In this document: positions 7,040 to 15,941 of the stretch, piece by piece
How the letters are laid out: each line of letters opens with the position of its first letter
Position numbering within the stretch: the stretch's first letter is position 1
Source: Bacteroidota bacterium
GTDB taxonomy: Bacteria > Bacteroidota > Bacteroidia > Flavobacteriales > Weeksellaceae
Assembly (NCBI GenBank): GCA_023433225.1
Contig: JAEZDQ010000104.1
Span: forward strand, 1-21,679
Length of the DNA stretch: 21,679 nucleotides
Reading direction: 5' to 3'
Made by a program: the position numbers and the translations under genes
Notes under the pieces: generated by a model
Told to the model about the DNA's origin: nothing
Databases searched by the model: none
Seen by the model: the letters and a program-made list of their open reading frames with translations, nothing else

Positions 7040-8272
7040 ATGAGAAGAATTTATTTGATGCTACTCACGGTTTGTCTGGGTTCTACCGCCTTTGCCGGGG
7101 GCTACCGCGTAGCATTACAGGGAGTGCGCCAAGCTTCGATGGGAATCACCTCATCCATGCATGCGCGCGATGCGAGCATTGCGTTTTTCAACCCTGCGGG
7201 GATTGCCTTTATCGAAAGCAAATTCAGCGTTTCTTTGGGCGGCTTCGGAGTGATGTCCAACGCGCAGTGGCAGAATGCCTCTACGATGGAAACTGCGGAA
7301 ACAGACAGCCCGATGGGAACACCGGTTTATTTCGCCGCCACTTACCGCCCGCTTGAAGACCTTACCGTTGGGGTAAGTGTCACCACCCCTTTCGGAAACA
7401 CGGTCAAATGGCCGAGCGACTGGGCGGGAAAAGCAAATGTGACGGAAATCTCATTGGCTTCTTATTTCATCCAACCCACTGTGGCTGTTAAGTTCAATGA
7501 TTGGTTCAGCGCCGGTGCGGGATTTATTTATGCCATGGGAGAAGTGAACCTCCAACGAACCATGTCCGTTGCCGGAAACGATATAGGGCTGGAAATTGAT
7601 GAAACAGATGCCCATGGTTTGGGTTTCAATGTAGGTGTATATTTCAAGCCTTCCGATAAAGTAAACGTAGGTTTGGCCTATCGCTCCAAAGTCGATATGA
7701 AAGCCGTTGACGGCGACGTAATTTGGACGGACGTACCCCAGGGATTGTCCGGGAACATGCCTTTCACATCCAATAAATTCGGTGCAACTTTACCGCTTCC
7801 TTCCGAATTCCTTGCCGGTTTCTCTTACCAAGTCAGCGAAAGACTGATGTTGGCTGCAGAAGTTTCCGTGAACGGATGGAGCTCTTACAAGAGCCTGGAT
7901 ATTGTTTTGGAAGACGAACAAAGCGAAGATACATTTGAATCCAAATCGACCAAAAATTTCTTGGACAGAGCCGTTTACCGCGTAGGGGGTGAATATATGG
8001 CTACTGAAAATTTGGCCGTTCGATTGGGATATTATTTCGACGAATCGCCTTCACCGGCTGAACACTGGTCTCCGGAAACACCGAGCACGAATCTACACGC
8101 CTTCACAGGCGGTTTGGGATTCCGTTTCGGCGAAGGTTTCTACATTGACGCTTACGGCCAATACAATATGGGTGTGGAAAGATATGTACACAACGTAGAA
8201 AGCGGATTCCAAGGAGACGTTAATTCCAATGCGTTGATATTCGGTTTGGGACTTTCTTATAATTTTAATTAA
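7040..8272 (+). CDS. FadL/OmpP1/TodX family outer-membrane transport protein
   Basis: A 410-residue outer-membrane beta-barrel for uptake of hydrophobic compounds such as long-chain fatty acids. A signal peptide (RRIYLMLLTVCLGSTAFA) is cleaved before Gly20; the mature start GGYRVALQGVRQASMG is typical of FadL proteins, where it forms the N-terminal plug. Further landmarks are FFNPAGIAFIE (49-59), VTTPFGNTVKWP, FIQPTVAVKFNDWFSAGAG and a C-terminal strand ending GLGLSYNFN, with the terminal aromatic-Asn pattern of barrel proteins. The length is normal. The SGNH lipoprotein gene begins 8 bp downstream; this porin-plus-hydrolase pairing suggests that lipid or ester cleavage at the surface feeds the porin. 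The ligand itself cannot be read from the sequence. Confidence 0.94.
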   Translation: MRRIYLMLLTVCLGSTAFAGGYRVALQGVRQASMGITSSMHARDASIAFFNPAGIAFIESKFSVSLGGFGVMSNAQWQNASTMETAETDSPMGTPVYFAATYRPLEDLTVGVSVTTPFGNTVKWPSDWAGKANVTEISLASYFIQPTVAVKFNDWFSAGAGFIYAMGEVNLQRTMSVAGNDIGLEIDETDAHGLGFNVGVYFKPSDKVNVGLAYRSKVDMKAVDGDVIWTDVPQGLSGNMPFTSNKFGATLPLPSEFLAGFSYQVSERLMLAAEVSVNGWSSYKSLDIVLEDEQSEDTFESKSTKNFLDRAVYRVGGEYMATENLAVRLGYYFDESPSPAEHWSPETPSTNLHAFTGGLGFRFGEGFYIDAYGQYNMGVERYVHNVESGFQGDVNSNALIFGLGLSYNFN

Positions 8273-8280
8273 TTCAGACA

Positions 8281-9837
8281 ATGAAAAATTTATCAAAAAT
8301 ATTAATCGCGGCATCATTGACGGCATTCATCGGATGTAATGATGATTTTGAAAACCCGGTAGAAGACATTCAGGTAACTTCCGGAAGTGCCGACTTTTCA
8401 AAATATGTAGCCTTAGGGAATTCAATGACGGCAGGTTTCACCGACAATGCACTATTTATCAACGGCCAAGAGAATTCTTATCCGAATATGCTTGCGACTC
8501 AAATGGCAATGGCCGGAGGCGGTGATTTCATGCAACCTTTGATGCCGGATGAAATCGGTGGGTTTGCCAATTTAGGCGTAGCCGGAAGGTTAACTTTACA
8601 AATCAATCCGGAAACCGGTGCCATGGGACCCGTTCCCACACCTGCGCAATCTCCGCTGACCATGGTTGGAGGTGCTGTAAACAATATGGGCGTTCCCGGT
8701 GCAAAATCTTACCATCTATTGGCACCCGGTTATGGCAATCCGGCAGGAATAGGTACTACGGCCAATCCTTATTTTGTTCGTTTTGCTTCTTCTCCCGGAG
8801 CAACTGTACTGGGTGATGCAGCAGCACAGCAGCCTACTTTCTTTTCTTTATGGATTGGAAACAATGATGTGTTGTCTTTTGCCTCAAGTGGCGGCGTTGG
8901 TGTTGACCAAACAGGAAATACGAACCCGGCAACTTACGGTAGCAACGATATTTCAGACCCGCAGGTAGTTGCAGGGTCTATTCAGGCTATCTTGGAAACC
9001 TTGACCAACCAAGTTGGGGCTAAAGGCGTTATTGCCAATATTCCAAGCATTACCGATATTCCTTTTTTCACAACGGTTCCACATGCACCGCTGAATCCAT
9101 CAAATCCTTCTTTTGGAGCCATGATTCCTGCGTTAAATGCCCAATTTGGACAATTGAATGCCGTTTTTGATTTCTTAGGGGTGCCGGAAAGAAAAATCTT
9201 TTTTGCTACGGATGCCGCAAGTGCGGTAGTAATCGAAGATGAAACTTTGGCAAACTTATCTACCCAAATCCGTGACGTATTGATGGCGCAGGGTATAGAT
9301 GCCGGAACCGCAACGATTCTGGGCATGACCTATGGAAGAAGCCGACAAGCCACACCTGAAGATTTGATGGTATTTACTTCCCAAACTGTGATTGGCCAAG
9401 TGAATATGACAAGGTTAAATGAATTAATGGGTATGGGCGTTCCGCAGGAACAAGCCGCTCAATTATCCGTGAACGGAATTACCTATCCTTTAACCGACCA
9501 ATGGGTATTAATCCCAACTGAAAAACAAGCCGTTGTCAACGCCACGAATGCATACAATGCAGCGATTGCGCAACTGGCAAGTGCTTATGACTTGGCATTT
9601 GTAGATGCCCATGCCGCCATGCAACAGTTGAGCAGCGAAGCGGGTATCAGTTATTTCGGAAATAATTACAATACGACTTATGTGAGCGGAGGAACTTTTT
9701 CTTTGGATGCGGTTCACCCGACCGGTAAAGGTTATGCGGTCGTTGCTAATTTATTCATCGATGCCATCAACCTGAAATTCGGTTCCAATTTGAGGAACGT
9801 CAATCCGAATGCTTTTCCGGGTGTTGTAATCCCATAA
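8281..9837 (+). CDS. SGNH/GDSL-type hydrolase lipoprotein, probably surface exposed
   Basis: A 518-residue lipoprotein: signal peptide with lipobox TAFIGC and lipidated Cys19. The residues after Cys (NDDFE) are acidic and resemble the lipoprotein export signals known from Bacteroidota, so display on the outer leaflet is inferred. Catalytic blocks of the SGNH fold are seen: block I ALGNSMTAG with nucleophile Ser48 (GNS replaces GDS), block II around NNMGVPGAK, block III WIGNNDVL (N194/N195), and block V DAVHP with D476 and H479. A segment of about 280 residues between blocks III and V is longer than in minimal esterases and may form a lid or cap. The natural ester is unknown; fatty-acyl esters are suggested by the FadL-like neighbour 8 bp upstream. 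Followed by a terminator. Confidence 0.9.
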   Translation: MKNLSKILIAASLTAFIGCNDDFENPVEDIQVTSGSADFSKYVALGNSMTAGFTDNALFINGQENSYPNMLATQMAMAGGGDFMQPLMPDEIGGFANLGVAGRLTLQINPETGAMGPVPTPAQSPLTMVGGAVNNMGVPGAKSYHLLAPGYGNPAGIGTTANPYFVRFASSPGATVLGDAAAQQPTFFSLWIGNNDVLSFASSGGVGVDQTGNTNPATYGSNDISDPQVVAGSIQAILETLTNQVGAKGVIANIPSITDIPFFTTVPHAPLNPSNPSFGAMIPALNAQFGQLNAVFDFLGVPERKIFFATDAASAVVIEDETLANLSTQIRDVLMAQGIDAGTATILGMTYGRSRQATPEDLMVFTSQTVIGQVNMTRLNELMGMGVPQEQAAQLSVNGITYPLTDQWVLIPTEKQAVVNATNAYNAAIAQLASAYDLAFVDAHAAMQQLSSEAGISYFGNNYNTTYVSGGTFSLDAVHPTGKGYAVVANLFIDAINLKFGSNLRNVNPNAFPGVVIP

Positions 9838-9863
9838 AATAAATAATTTTTAAATTATATAAG

Positions 9864-9892
9864 AAAACGCCCTCATTATCAGGGCGTTTTTG
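9864..9892 (+). terminator. Intrinsic terminator after the SGNH lipoprotein gene
   Basis: Perfect 10-bp stem AAAACGCCCT (9864-9873) and AGGGCGTTTT (9881-9890) around the loop CATTATC, ending in a T run. It starts 27 bp after the stop codon. Its A-tract/T-tract symmetry means it could also stop transcripts from the other strand, but no gene reads in from there. Confidence 0.92.
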
Positions 9893-9921
9893 TATTTTAG
9901 TAGATGTAAATTCTCTACGTC

Positions 9922-11901
9922 ATGAAAAACCAGCCTTTCATAATCCCCTTAGCGGGATTGGTGTCAGGGCTGCTTTTGGGTGAACTTTTACCCGAAAGTA
10001 AATGGTATGCATTTGGGTTGATTTTACTGGGTTTAGTCTTGGTATTTTATTTAGGAAGCCGTTTGATTAGTTACGGAAGCTTATTGGTGTTTTTATTTTT
10101 CTTGGTATTAGGAATCGTCCGCAATCAAGCATCCGAGTCCCTCCAAGGTTTAAGTTCCCCATTTTTGGCAGAAAAAGAATGGACGAAATTGAAAATTGAA
10201 AACACATACCGCTCTTCTGAGAAATTTCGGAAATACAAAGCGGAAATCTTAGCCATAGACTCCGCTGCTGTACGGCAGTCTTATTTATTATTGTATTGGA
10301 AAAAAGAAAACCCGGCTTTACATTACAATGACGAAATTTGGGTTTACAGAAAAATCCGCCCTACCGAGCCCCCCAAAAACCCGTATCAATTTGATTATAA
10401 AAATTATTTGAGCCGACAGCAAATTCATTATGTGCTGTATTCAGATTCGATTTTTAAGATTGAGAAAACAGGTAAAAGCCTTTACAACCATTTTGCAAAA
10501 TTCAAATCGGAAATCCGTAAAAAATTAATTGATGAAGGATATTCTCGACATACCACCGACATTATCGGAGCCATGCTTTTGGGAGACCGGACAGAAATGG
10601 ATGATGAAATAGAAGAAAATTACCGCAAAACAGGTGTAGTTCATATTCTTTCCATCTCAGGGCTGCATGTGGTAATGGTTTACTCGATTTTTTACGTCCT
10701 GCTTTATCCATTGGTTTATTTGTCAAAAGGTAAAATCTGGCGGATCATTTGCAGTTTGGTTTTCATTTGGGCTTATGCCGCATTTGTAGAAATGCAGCCA
10801 CCGGTGGCTCGTTCCGCATTGATGATCAGCGTTTTTCACTTATCGATGGTACTCAGAAGAAAACCCAATATTTTCCATACCTTGGCGGTATCAGCTTTCA
10901 TCTTATTGTTGGTCAATCCCTATTTCTTGTTTGATGTAGGCTTTCAGTTGAGTTACTCGGCGGTATTTTTCATCGTCTGGCTGATGCCTGTTTACAGAAA
11001 GATTCTACCTGTCCGGAATCGTAAATTAAGTTATATCCGGGATTTTGTGGGAACCAGTATTTCTGCACAGGCCGGGACTTTTCCCATTGCGGCTTATTAT
11101 TTCCACCAAAGTTCAGGCTTGTTCCTCGCAGGAAATGTTTTGATGATTCCGGCATCTTTTATTATGATTTGCGGAGGAATGTTGAGTGTGCTACTCGCTT
11201 CGCTGAATGTTCATTTCTCCCCGTGGGTTTGGCTCTTCAATGGATTTTTTGAATGGGTCAATGCATACATCGCATGGTTGTCATCGCATGAAACTTGGGT
11301 TTTTGAAAATATTTCTTTCAGTTTGACTGAAGTTTTCCTTTTGATTTCAATGGCTGTATGCCTTCGTTTTCTGGTGGGCAAAAATGCCCCGAAATTTCTC
11401 ATTTTAGGATTGTTGCTGTTTTGCCTTTTCCAATTGAACCGGGTTAAAAAGACCCATTATTTCAAACTAAAAGATGAAATCATCGTATTCCATCAATACA
11501 AAAATTCAGTAGTGGGAATCCGGAAAGGATTCCATTTGGATGTCTTTATTGCAGAGGAAAACGAAACGGAGAAGTTGCATGATTACATCTTAAAACCATA
11601 TCTGGTCAATGAAGGAATTCGTTCGGTCAATTATTTTCAAATGGAGGAGGAGAGGGTTTCGAATTATATAAAAACCAAGAATCTGATTTTATGGAACGGG
11701 AAAAAGATTTTCATTCTCAATCGCAACATGGATTTGAGGACTGCAAGTTTTGATTATATCTTGGTTCAAAATTCTTCCAAACCCAATTTAGATTCCACCT
11801 CGGCCGAAATCATTTTGGACGGAAGCAATTACCCCAATTATTTAAACGACAGGATGGTATGGCGAACCGCTGAATCAGGTGCAAAAAGAATTATTCCGTA
11901 G
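9922..11901 (+). CDS. comEC: ComEC/Rec2 family DNA-uptake channel, without C-terminal nuclease domain
   Basis: A 659-residue inner-membrane protein. N-terminal hydrophobic helices (about 5-66) are followed by a soluble DUF4131/OB-like region (about 85-180). The competence domain carries the hallmarks HILSISGLHV (241-250), PPVARSALM (293-301), NPYFLFDVGFQLSYSAV (332-348) and SISAQAGTFPIAAYYFHQ. The family forms the channel that carries single-stranded DNA across the inner membrane in transformation. After the last helix (near residue 515) only about 145 soluble residues remain, and the metallo-beta-lactamase HxHxDH motif of longer ComEC proteins is absent. I believe short forms like this are common in Bacteroidota. 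The last 11 bp overlap the end of the convergent thioredoxin-like gene. Whether the cell is competent cannot be told; no other com gene is present. Confidence 0.92.
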   Translation: MKNQPFIIPLAGLVSGLLLGELLPESKWYAFGLILLGLVLVFYLGSRLISYGSLLVFLFFLVLGIVRNQASESLQGLSSPFLAEKEWTKLKIENTYRSSEKFRKYKAEILAIDSAAVRQSYLLLYWKKENPALHYNDEIWVYRKIRPTEPPKNPYQFDYKNYLSRQQIHYVLYSDSIFKIEKTGKSLYNHFAKFKSEIRKKLIDEGYSRHTTDIIGAMLLGDRTEMDDEIEENYRKTGVVHILSISGLHVVMVYSIFYVLLYPLVYLSKGKIWRIICSLVFIWAYAAFVEMQPPVARSALMISVFHLSMVLRRKPNIFHTLAVSAFILLLVNPYFLFDVGFQLSYSAVFFIVWLMPVYRKILPVRNRKLSYIRDFVGTSISAQAGTFPIAAYYFHQSSGLFLAGNVLMIPASFIMICGGMLSVLLASLNVHFSPWVWLFNGFFEWVNAYIAWLSSHETWVFENISFSLTEVFLLISMAVCLRFLVGKNAPKFLILGLLLFCLFQLNRVKKTHYFKLKDEIIVFHQYKNSVVGIRKGFHLDVFIAEENETEKLHDYILKPYLVNEGIRSVNYFQMEEERVSNYIKTKNLILWNGKKIFILNRNMDLRTASFDYILVQNSSKPNLDSTSAEIILDGSNYPNYLNDRMVWRTAESGAKRIIP

Positions 11902-12355
11902 CGGTTAAACCTGCTAATAGTGTTTCTTTCGGCATGAACCCCAACAATAGTCTTTCGGTTTCGCCTTCGCCGTTGAGAACGGCATAAGAAGGATAAGACA
12001 ACCGTCCCTGCAATGAAAAATAAGCAAAAGAATTGACGCCCCGGCCATTGGACGCAGTCACGTATTTGTAAACTTTTCCTTTGAATGTTACATCATCCTT
12101 GGTTTCGGCATTGAATTTCACGGGAATGTAATTTTCGTTGATATGCTTCACCACTTCCGCTTCCTTAAAAGTGGACTCGTCCATCTTTTTACACCAACCG
12201 CACCAATTCGTATAAAAATCAATAAAGTAAAGTTTGTGCGGGTTTTCTTTCTGTGCAGCCTCTGCTTCAGACAAAGACATCCAATTGATGTCCTGCGCGG
12301 AAAGGGATGCAGAGAAAGAAGTGAGCAATAATACAATTAGAAATTTGGTTTTCAT
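11891..12355 (-). CDS. Secreted thioredoxin-fold protein (WCGWCK)
   Basis: A 154-residue protein with a signal peptide (KFLIVLLLTSFSASLSA, cleavage before Gln21) and a thioredoxin fold. The redox site is W51-C52-G-W-C55-K, followed by KMDESTF; this GW dipeptide and the KxM context are typical of the thioredoxin_7/DsbD-gamma-like group and not of cytosolic thioredoxin (CGPC). The cis-proline is P122 in SYPSYAVL. Function in the periplasm, as a thiol oxidoreductase for secreted proteins, is inferred; no cognate DsbD-type reductase lies nearby. It is the last gene of the peptidase-transporter cluster, 36 bp after the fourth transporter, with a possible promoter of its own in that gap. Its stop overlaps comEC by 11 bp tail to tail. 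Confidence 0.9.
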   Translation of the reverse strand: MKTKFLIVLLLTSFSASLSAQDINWMSLSEAEAAQKENPHKLYFIDFYTNWCGWCKKMDESTFKEAEVVKHINENYIPVKFNAETKDDVTFKGKVYKYVTASNGRGVNSFAYFSLQGRLSYPSYAVLNGEGETERLLLGFMPKETLLAGLTATE

Positions 12356-12379
12356 ATGAAATTCAAATATTTAAGAACA

Positions 12380-12387
12380 CAAAAGTA
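12380..12387 (-). promoter_or_regulatory. Possible -7 box before the thioredoxin-like gene
   Basis: On the minus strand TACTTTTG matches TAnnTTTG, in the 36-bp gap before ATG 12355. The sequence is AT-rich, so a chance match is easy; no TTG element is seen at the right spacing. Confidence 0.35.
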
Positions 12388-12391
12388 CAAA

Positions 12392-14194
12392 TTATTTGAT
12401 TCCGTGCATGAGTTTTTTCATCAATGGGCTGACCATCATGGCAATCAATCCCATTCCGATTGGAACGACGGTAAATATCAGGAAAAAGGTTCCGATGGAA
12501 TATTCATGAGAAATTTTGTCAATCATCCCTCCCATGGCTCCGGCGGATTTCTGTCCGACCGCGATAGCCAAATACCATACTCCGAACATGAAACCGATCA
12601 TCCGCGGCGGAACGAGTTTACTCACATAAGAAAGTCCGAGTGGCGATAAACAAAGTTCACCCATCGTATGGAACAAATAAGCCAAAATCAAAAAGATGAT
12701 GCTTACCTTGGCCGTCATGGCTCCCTGCGGAATGTCCCAAGCACCGTAAGCCAATATCCCAAAACCGATTCCCAATAAAATCAATCCGAATCCGTATTTC
12801 ATTCCTGCACTTGGGTTGTATTTGCTTTCCCACCATTTGGAAAACATCGGTGCAAGGGAAATGATGAAAAATGAATTCAGAATAGCAAACCAAGAGGCAT
12901 CAATGGTGTTTCCGGGCTCAGAAAATTTGTTATAGAGTCTGAATAGAACCAAAAACCAAATTCCGATAAATGCTATTCCCAAAATAATATTGGATAAACT
13001 GATTCTTTTAAATGTCTGTCCGAATAATTTGAACAGAACCCAAGTGATGATAATCAATGGAACCGTGGTCAATAAAGCGTCTATGATTTTGAAAATCATT
13101 GCGGAAGAACCCACCAATTCCCGGTCGGTATAACTATCGGCGAAGATGGTCATCGAACCCAAAGATTGTTCAAATGCCATAAAGAAAAAGACAGTAAACA
13201 AACCGCAGAAACAAACCGCTATAATCCGGTCACGGGTAATCGAAGAATAGCGTACAATTCTCGAAATCAATAAAATTAAAAAGGATACCAACGCACAAAG
13301 CACGACAAAATTGGTTCCGCTCAAATTCCCGACAGTAAAGGGTAATAAGTTGATATTTTCAATTTTCTCCAAAGGGTCATTGAATAAATACAATAGTCCT
13401 CCTACTGCAGATAGCACAATCAAAACATAATCAAATATTCTAAACGGATTTCTTTTATCGGTGGCTTCATCTACAACGATGGCTGCACCGGCAGGTTCAA
13501 TTACTTCAGATTTTACTTCATCTACCGTAGGTTCTTTCAGTAAATCAACTTTCGAAGGAGGTGCACCGATATTTCCGAAAATCGGTTTTGCCAACCAAAA
13601 TTGTAAACAACCCAACATCATGAAAATTCCTGCCAAACCAAATCCCCAAGACCATCCGAAATTTTCGCCCAGATAACCGCAAAGCATCATCCCGAAGAAA
13701 GCACCCGCATTTACACCCATATAGAAAATGGTATAAGCACCGTCCTTTTTTTCATTTCTCCCTTTGTACATGGTAGAAATGATGGAAGTAATATTGGGTT
13801 TAAAGAATCCCGTTCCGATTACCAATAAAGCCAACCCCAAGTAGAACATGGGCTTGGTTTCAATCGCCATTGCAGCATGGCCTAAGGTCATAATCACACA
13901 GCCTATAACTACGGCGATTCGGTATCCGGTGAATTTATCGGCTATGTATCCACCAATCAAAGGCGTTAAATAAAGCAATGAACCATAAGTACCAATCAAT
14001 GCCAAAGCATTTTCTCTGGCCCATCCCCAACCGGGATTGTCATCCAGCATGGCCGCAGTTAAGAACAGAACTAATAAAACCCGCATTCCGTAGAAAGAAA
14101 ACCTTTCCCACATTTCTGTAAAAAACAGTACGAATAAAGTGGACGGATGCCCTAAAACGGTTGATTTGAAAATATCTTCTCTTGAGTCGCTCAT
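12392..14194 (-). CDS. POT (PTR2) family proton-coupled oligopeptide transporter
   Basis: A 600-residue inner-membrane symporter for di- and tripeptides. TM1 carries the proton-coupling motif ExxERFxxYG as EMWERFSFYG (E27, E30, R31). GTGFFKPNITS (128-138) matches the family Lys motif, and FYMGVNAGAF (157-166) is the PTR2 signature. TM7 keeps the usual Glu-Gln (MAFEQSLGSMTIFAD), and TM10 has GELCLSPLGLS. A hydrophilic, Glu/Ala-rich loop from about 200 to 250 (KVDLLKEPTVDEVKSE onward) separates the N-terminal half from the two extra bacterial helices. It is fourth of four consecutive transporter genes, with a 64-bp gap before it that contains a possible internal promoter. Peptide transport is well supported; substrate preference is not readable. 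Confidence 0.93.
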   Translation of the reverse strand: MSDSREDIFKSTVLGHPSTLFVLFFTEMWERFSFYGMRVLLVLFLTAAMLDDNPGWGWARENALALIGTYGSLLYLTPLIGGYIADKFTGYRIAVVIGCVIMTLGHAAMAIETKPMFYLGLALLVIGTGFFKPNITSIISTMYKGRNEKKDGAYTIFYMGVNAGAFFGMMLCGYLGENFGWSWGFGLAGIFMMLGCLQFWLAKPIFGNIGAPPSKVDLLKEPTVDEVKSEVIEPAGAAIVVDEATDKRNPFRIFDYVLIVLSAVGGLLYLFNDPLEKIENINLLPFTVGNLSGTNFVVLCALVSFLILLISRIVRYSSITRDRIIAVCFCGLFTVFFFMAFEQSLGSMTIFADSYTDRELVGSSAMIFKIIDALLTTVPLIIITWVLFKLFGQTFKRISLSNIILGIAFIGIWFLVLFRLYNKFSEPGNTIDASWFAILNSFFIISLAPMFSKWWESKYNPSAGMKYGFGLILLGIGFGILAYGAWDIPQGAMTAKVSIIFLILAYLFHTMGELCLSPLGLSYVSKLVPPRMIGFMFGVWYLAIAVGQKSAGAMGGMIDKISHEYSIGTFFLIFTVVPIGMGLIAMMVSPLMKKLMHGIK

Positions 14195-14237
14195 GCTTTT
14201 GTATTTAAGTTCGCAAAGTACTAATTTTTTTAAGAAT

Positions 14238-14245
14238 CAAAGTTA
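14238..14245 (-). promoter_or_regulatory. Possible internal promoter between the third and fourth transporter genes
   Basis: On the minus strand TAACTTTG matches TAnnTTTG, in the only transporter-transporter gap longer than 25 bp (64 bp), 43 bp before ATG 14194. A second, shorter TACTTTG lies closer to the gene. Internal expression is possible but not shown. Confidence 0.35.
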
Positions 14246-14258
14246 TATCCTTTTACAG

Positions 14259-15926
14259 CTACATTTTATTGGTGATGACCTCTTCGGCCTCTTTCAATCT
14301 TTTTTCTCTCGGACGGATGATCAGCCTGTCGTAAATGGTTAATGTAATAATAGAAAACAGCCCGATTGCGACAATCACATACCAGATTTTATTCGGATTA
14401 TAGGTTTCCCAAAGCATATCGACCATTTGCCAGTGATCCATCCCCAACTTTTGTTCCGCCAATGTGAAATATTCGTTTTTCGAAAAAGGCAAATGAACGT
14501 TTGAAATATCCGCTCCTTTTTCCGCTGCAAATTCATTGAATGCGTTTCCAACTTTACTCCAATCCACTTTTTCTGCTTTTAAATCGAATTGTTTTTCAAA
14601 AGCGGAAATTGGCATGTTCAAACCATTAGACCCTTTTTCTATGAACTGCTCCGGGGTGACGACTTCAGGCATTTCAATGTTCCTTTTGTCCATTTCAGTT
14701 TGGAGAAGCGATAATTTGTCTGACCAAGCCTGATACAAATCACCCGAAATAAAACTCGTCACAAAATAACTCGCTGCCACCGGCAGGAAGTAAGTTCCTT
14801 GGTATAATCCTTCTTTTCCCTTAGGCGTAATCAAAGCGATGAATGAAGAAACCGTTGGGCTTGACATCATTTCACCAATCGCAAAAATCATGGTTCCGAT
14901 GATAGTAAACCAAACATTTCCGGAATAGAAAGTCAACCCAATACCTATCGTTGCAATTACTGCACCGCGAATTACCGCACTGATGTGTCGCATTTTAGTC
15001 ACGAAATAGGAAACCGTAACTTGTAATATGATGATCATGAATGAATCAATATTGGTAAACCATTCCGGTTTTACCTGCCCATTTTGGGTAAGGGTTTTTC
15101 CTAATGCCGGAAGATTCGTGTTGATCCAATTGCTGATTAAATTTGAATTTACCCAGTCTTCAATAAAGTTTGGAAGTGTATTGAACAATTGGTTAAACAT
15201 CGTCCAGAATCCGACCATCAGCAATAATAATATTCCCAAACGAATATCTTTCAGCGCTTCAAAAATTCCCATTATAGAATCCTTGATTGCTTTTCCGATT
15301 GAATCTTTTGGCTTTTCCACCTTGGGTTCTTTGTAGAAAACCAATAATACAATCAGATTTATCGCAATGACTGCCGCAGCCTGAATAAAAATCAATTTCC
15401 AACCATACTCGGTTCTCAGATAAGATGACATGGAAGGCCCAATGAATCCACCGATGTTGACCATCATGTAGAAAATCCCGAAACCAAGTGTTCCTGTTGT
15501 TTCATCCGTATTTCGGGCGACAATTGCCGAGGCGACCGGTTTAAAGAACGCAGCACCAACAGCGACAAAAAGAAACACAAAATAAACACTCCAAAACGTC
15601 CGTACTTCTCCCAACATATAATAACCGATGATGAGAATTACATAAGCGATTACCAAAGAGACTTTATAGCCAATCCTGTCCGCAATTACCCCAAAAATCA
15701 AAGGAAGAAAATACAAGATCCCAACGATGAAAGACATGATACTGCCTTTCTGGATATGGTCGAAACCAAGTCCGCCTGCATCAGTTGAACCCACAAGGTA
15801 TAGTCCGAAAAGTGTATAAATCCCGTACCAAGCCCAGCGTTCAAAAAGCTCCATCGCACTGGCAATCCAGAAGTTTTTGTTCATGGAACCAATGGTCTGA
15901 ACAAAGGATTTTTTATTTTCTGTCAT
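14259..15926 (-). CDS. Divergent POT-like MFS transporter with soluble insert before the last helix
   Basis: A 555-residue membrane protein. Relationship to POT is seen in ELFERWAWYG (E26, E29, R30; the ExxER of TM1), GAAFFKPVASA (124-134) and FYMMVNIGGF (152-161). Other family residues are lost: the TM7 Glu before Gln is Asn245 (FWTMFNQ), and the TM10 string LSPxGLS reads SSPTVSS after a kept Gly-Glu. A loop of about 40 residues (256-295, with several Asn and Trp) precedes TM8. Most unusual is a hydrophilic, mostly helical-looking insert of about 115 residues (about 397-512) between the last two membrane segments. The C-terminus is charged (RPREKRLKEAEE). Its position among true POT genes suggests a related substrate, but a different function is quite possible. 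Confidence 0.85.
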   Translation of the reverse strand: MTENKKSFVQTIGSMNKNFWIASAMELFERWAWYGIYTLFGLYLVGSTDAGGLGFDHIQKGSIMSFIVGILYFLPLIFGVIADRIGYKVSLVIAYVILIIGYYMLGEVRTFWSVYFVFLFVAVGAAFFKPVASAIVARNTDETTGTLGFGIFYMMVNIGGFIGPSMSSYLRTEYGWKLIFIQAAAVIAINLIVLLVFYKEPKVEKPKDSIGKAIKDSIMGIFEALKDIRLGILLLLMVGFWTMFNQLFNTLPNFIEDWVNSNLISNWINTNLPALGKTLTQNGQVKPEWFTNIDSFMIIILQVTVSYFVTKMRHISAVIRGAVIATIGIGLTFYSGNVWFTIIGTMIFAIGEMMSSPTVSSFIALITPKGKEGLYQGTYFLPVAASYFVTSFISGDLYQAWSDKLSLLQTEMDKRNIEMPEVVTPEQFIEKGSNGLNMPISAFEKQFDLKAEKVDWSKVGNAFNEFAAEKGADISNVHLPFSKNEYFTLAEQKLGMDHWQMVDMLWETYNPNKIWYVIVAIGLFSIITLTIYDRLIIRPREKRLKEAEEVITNKM

Positions 15927-15941
15927 TTTAATTCAATGGGA

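Noticed and set aside
8281..9837. Loss of catalysis because block I is GNS and not GDS
   Set aside because: The Asp position varies within SGNH hydrolases, and the nucleophile Ser, the block III Asn and the Asp-His pair are all present.
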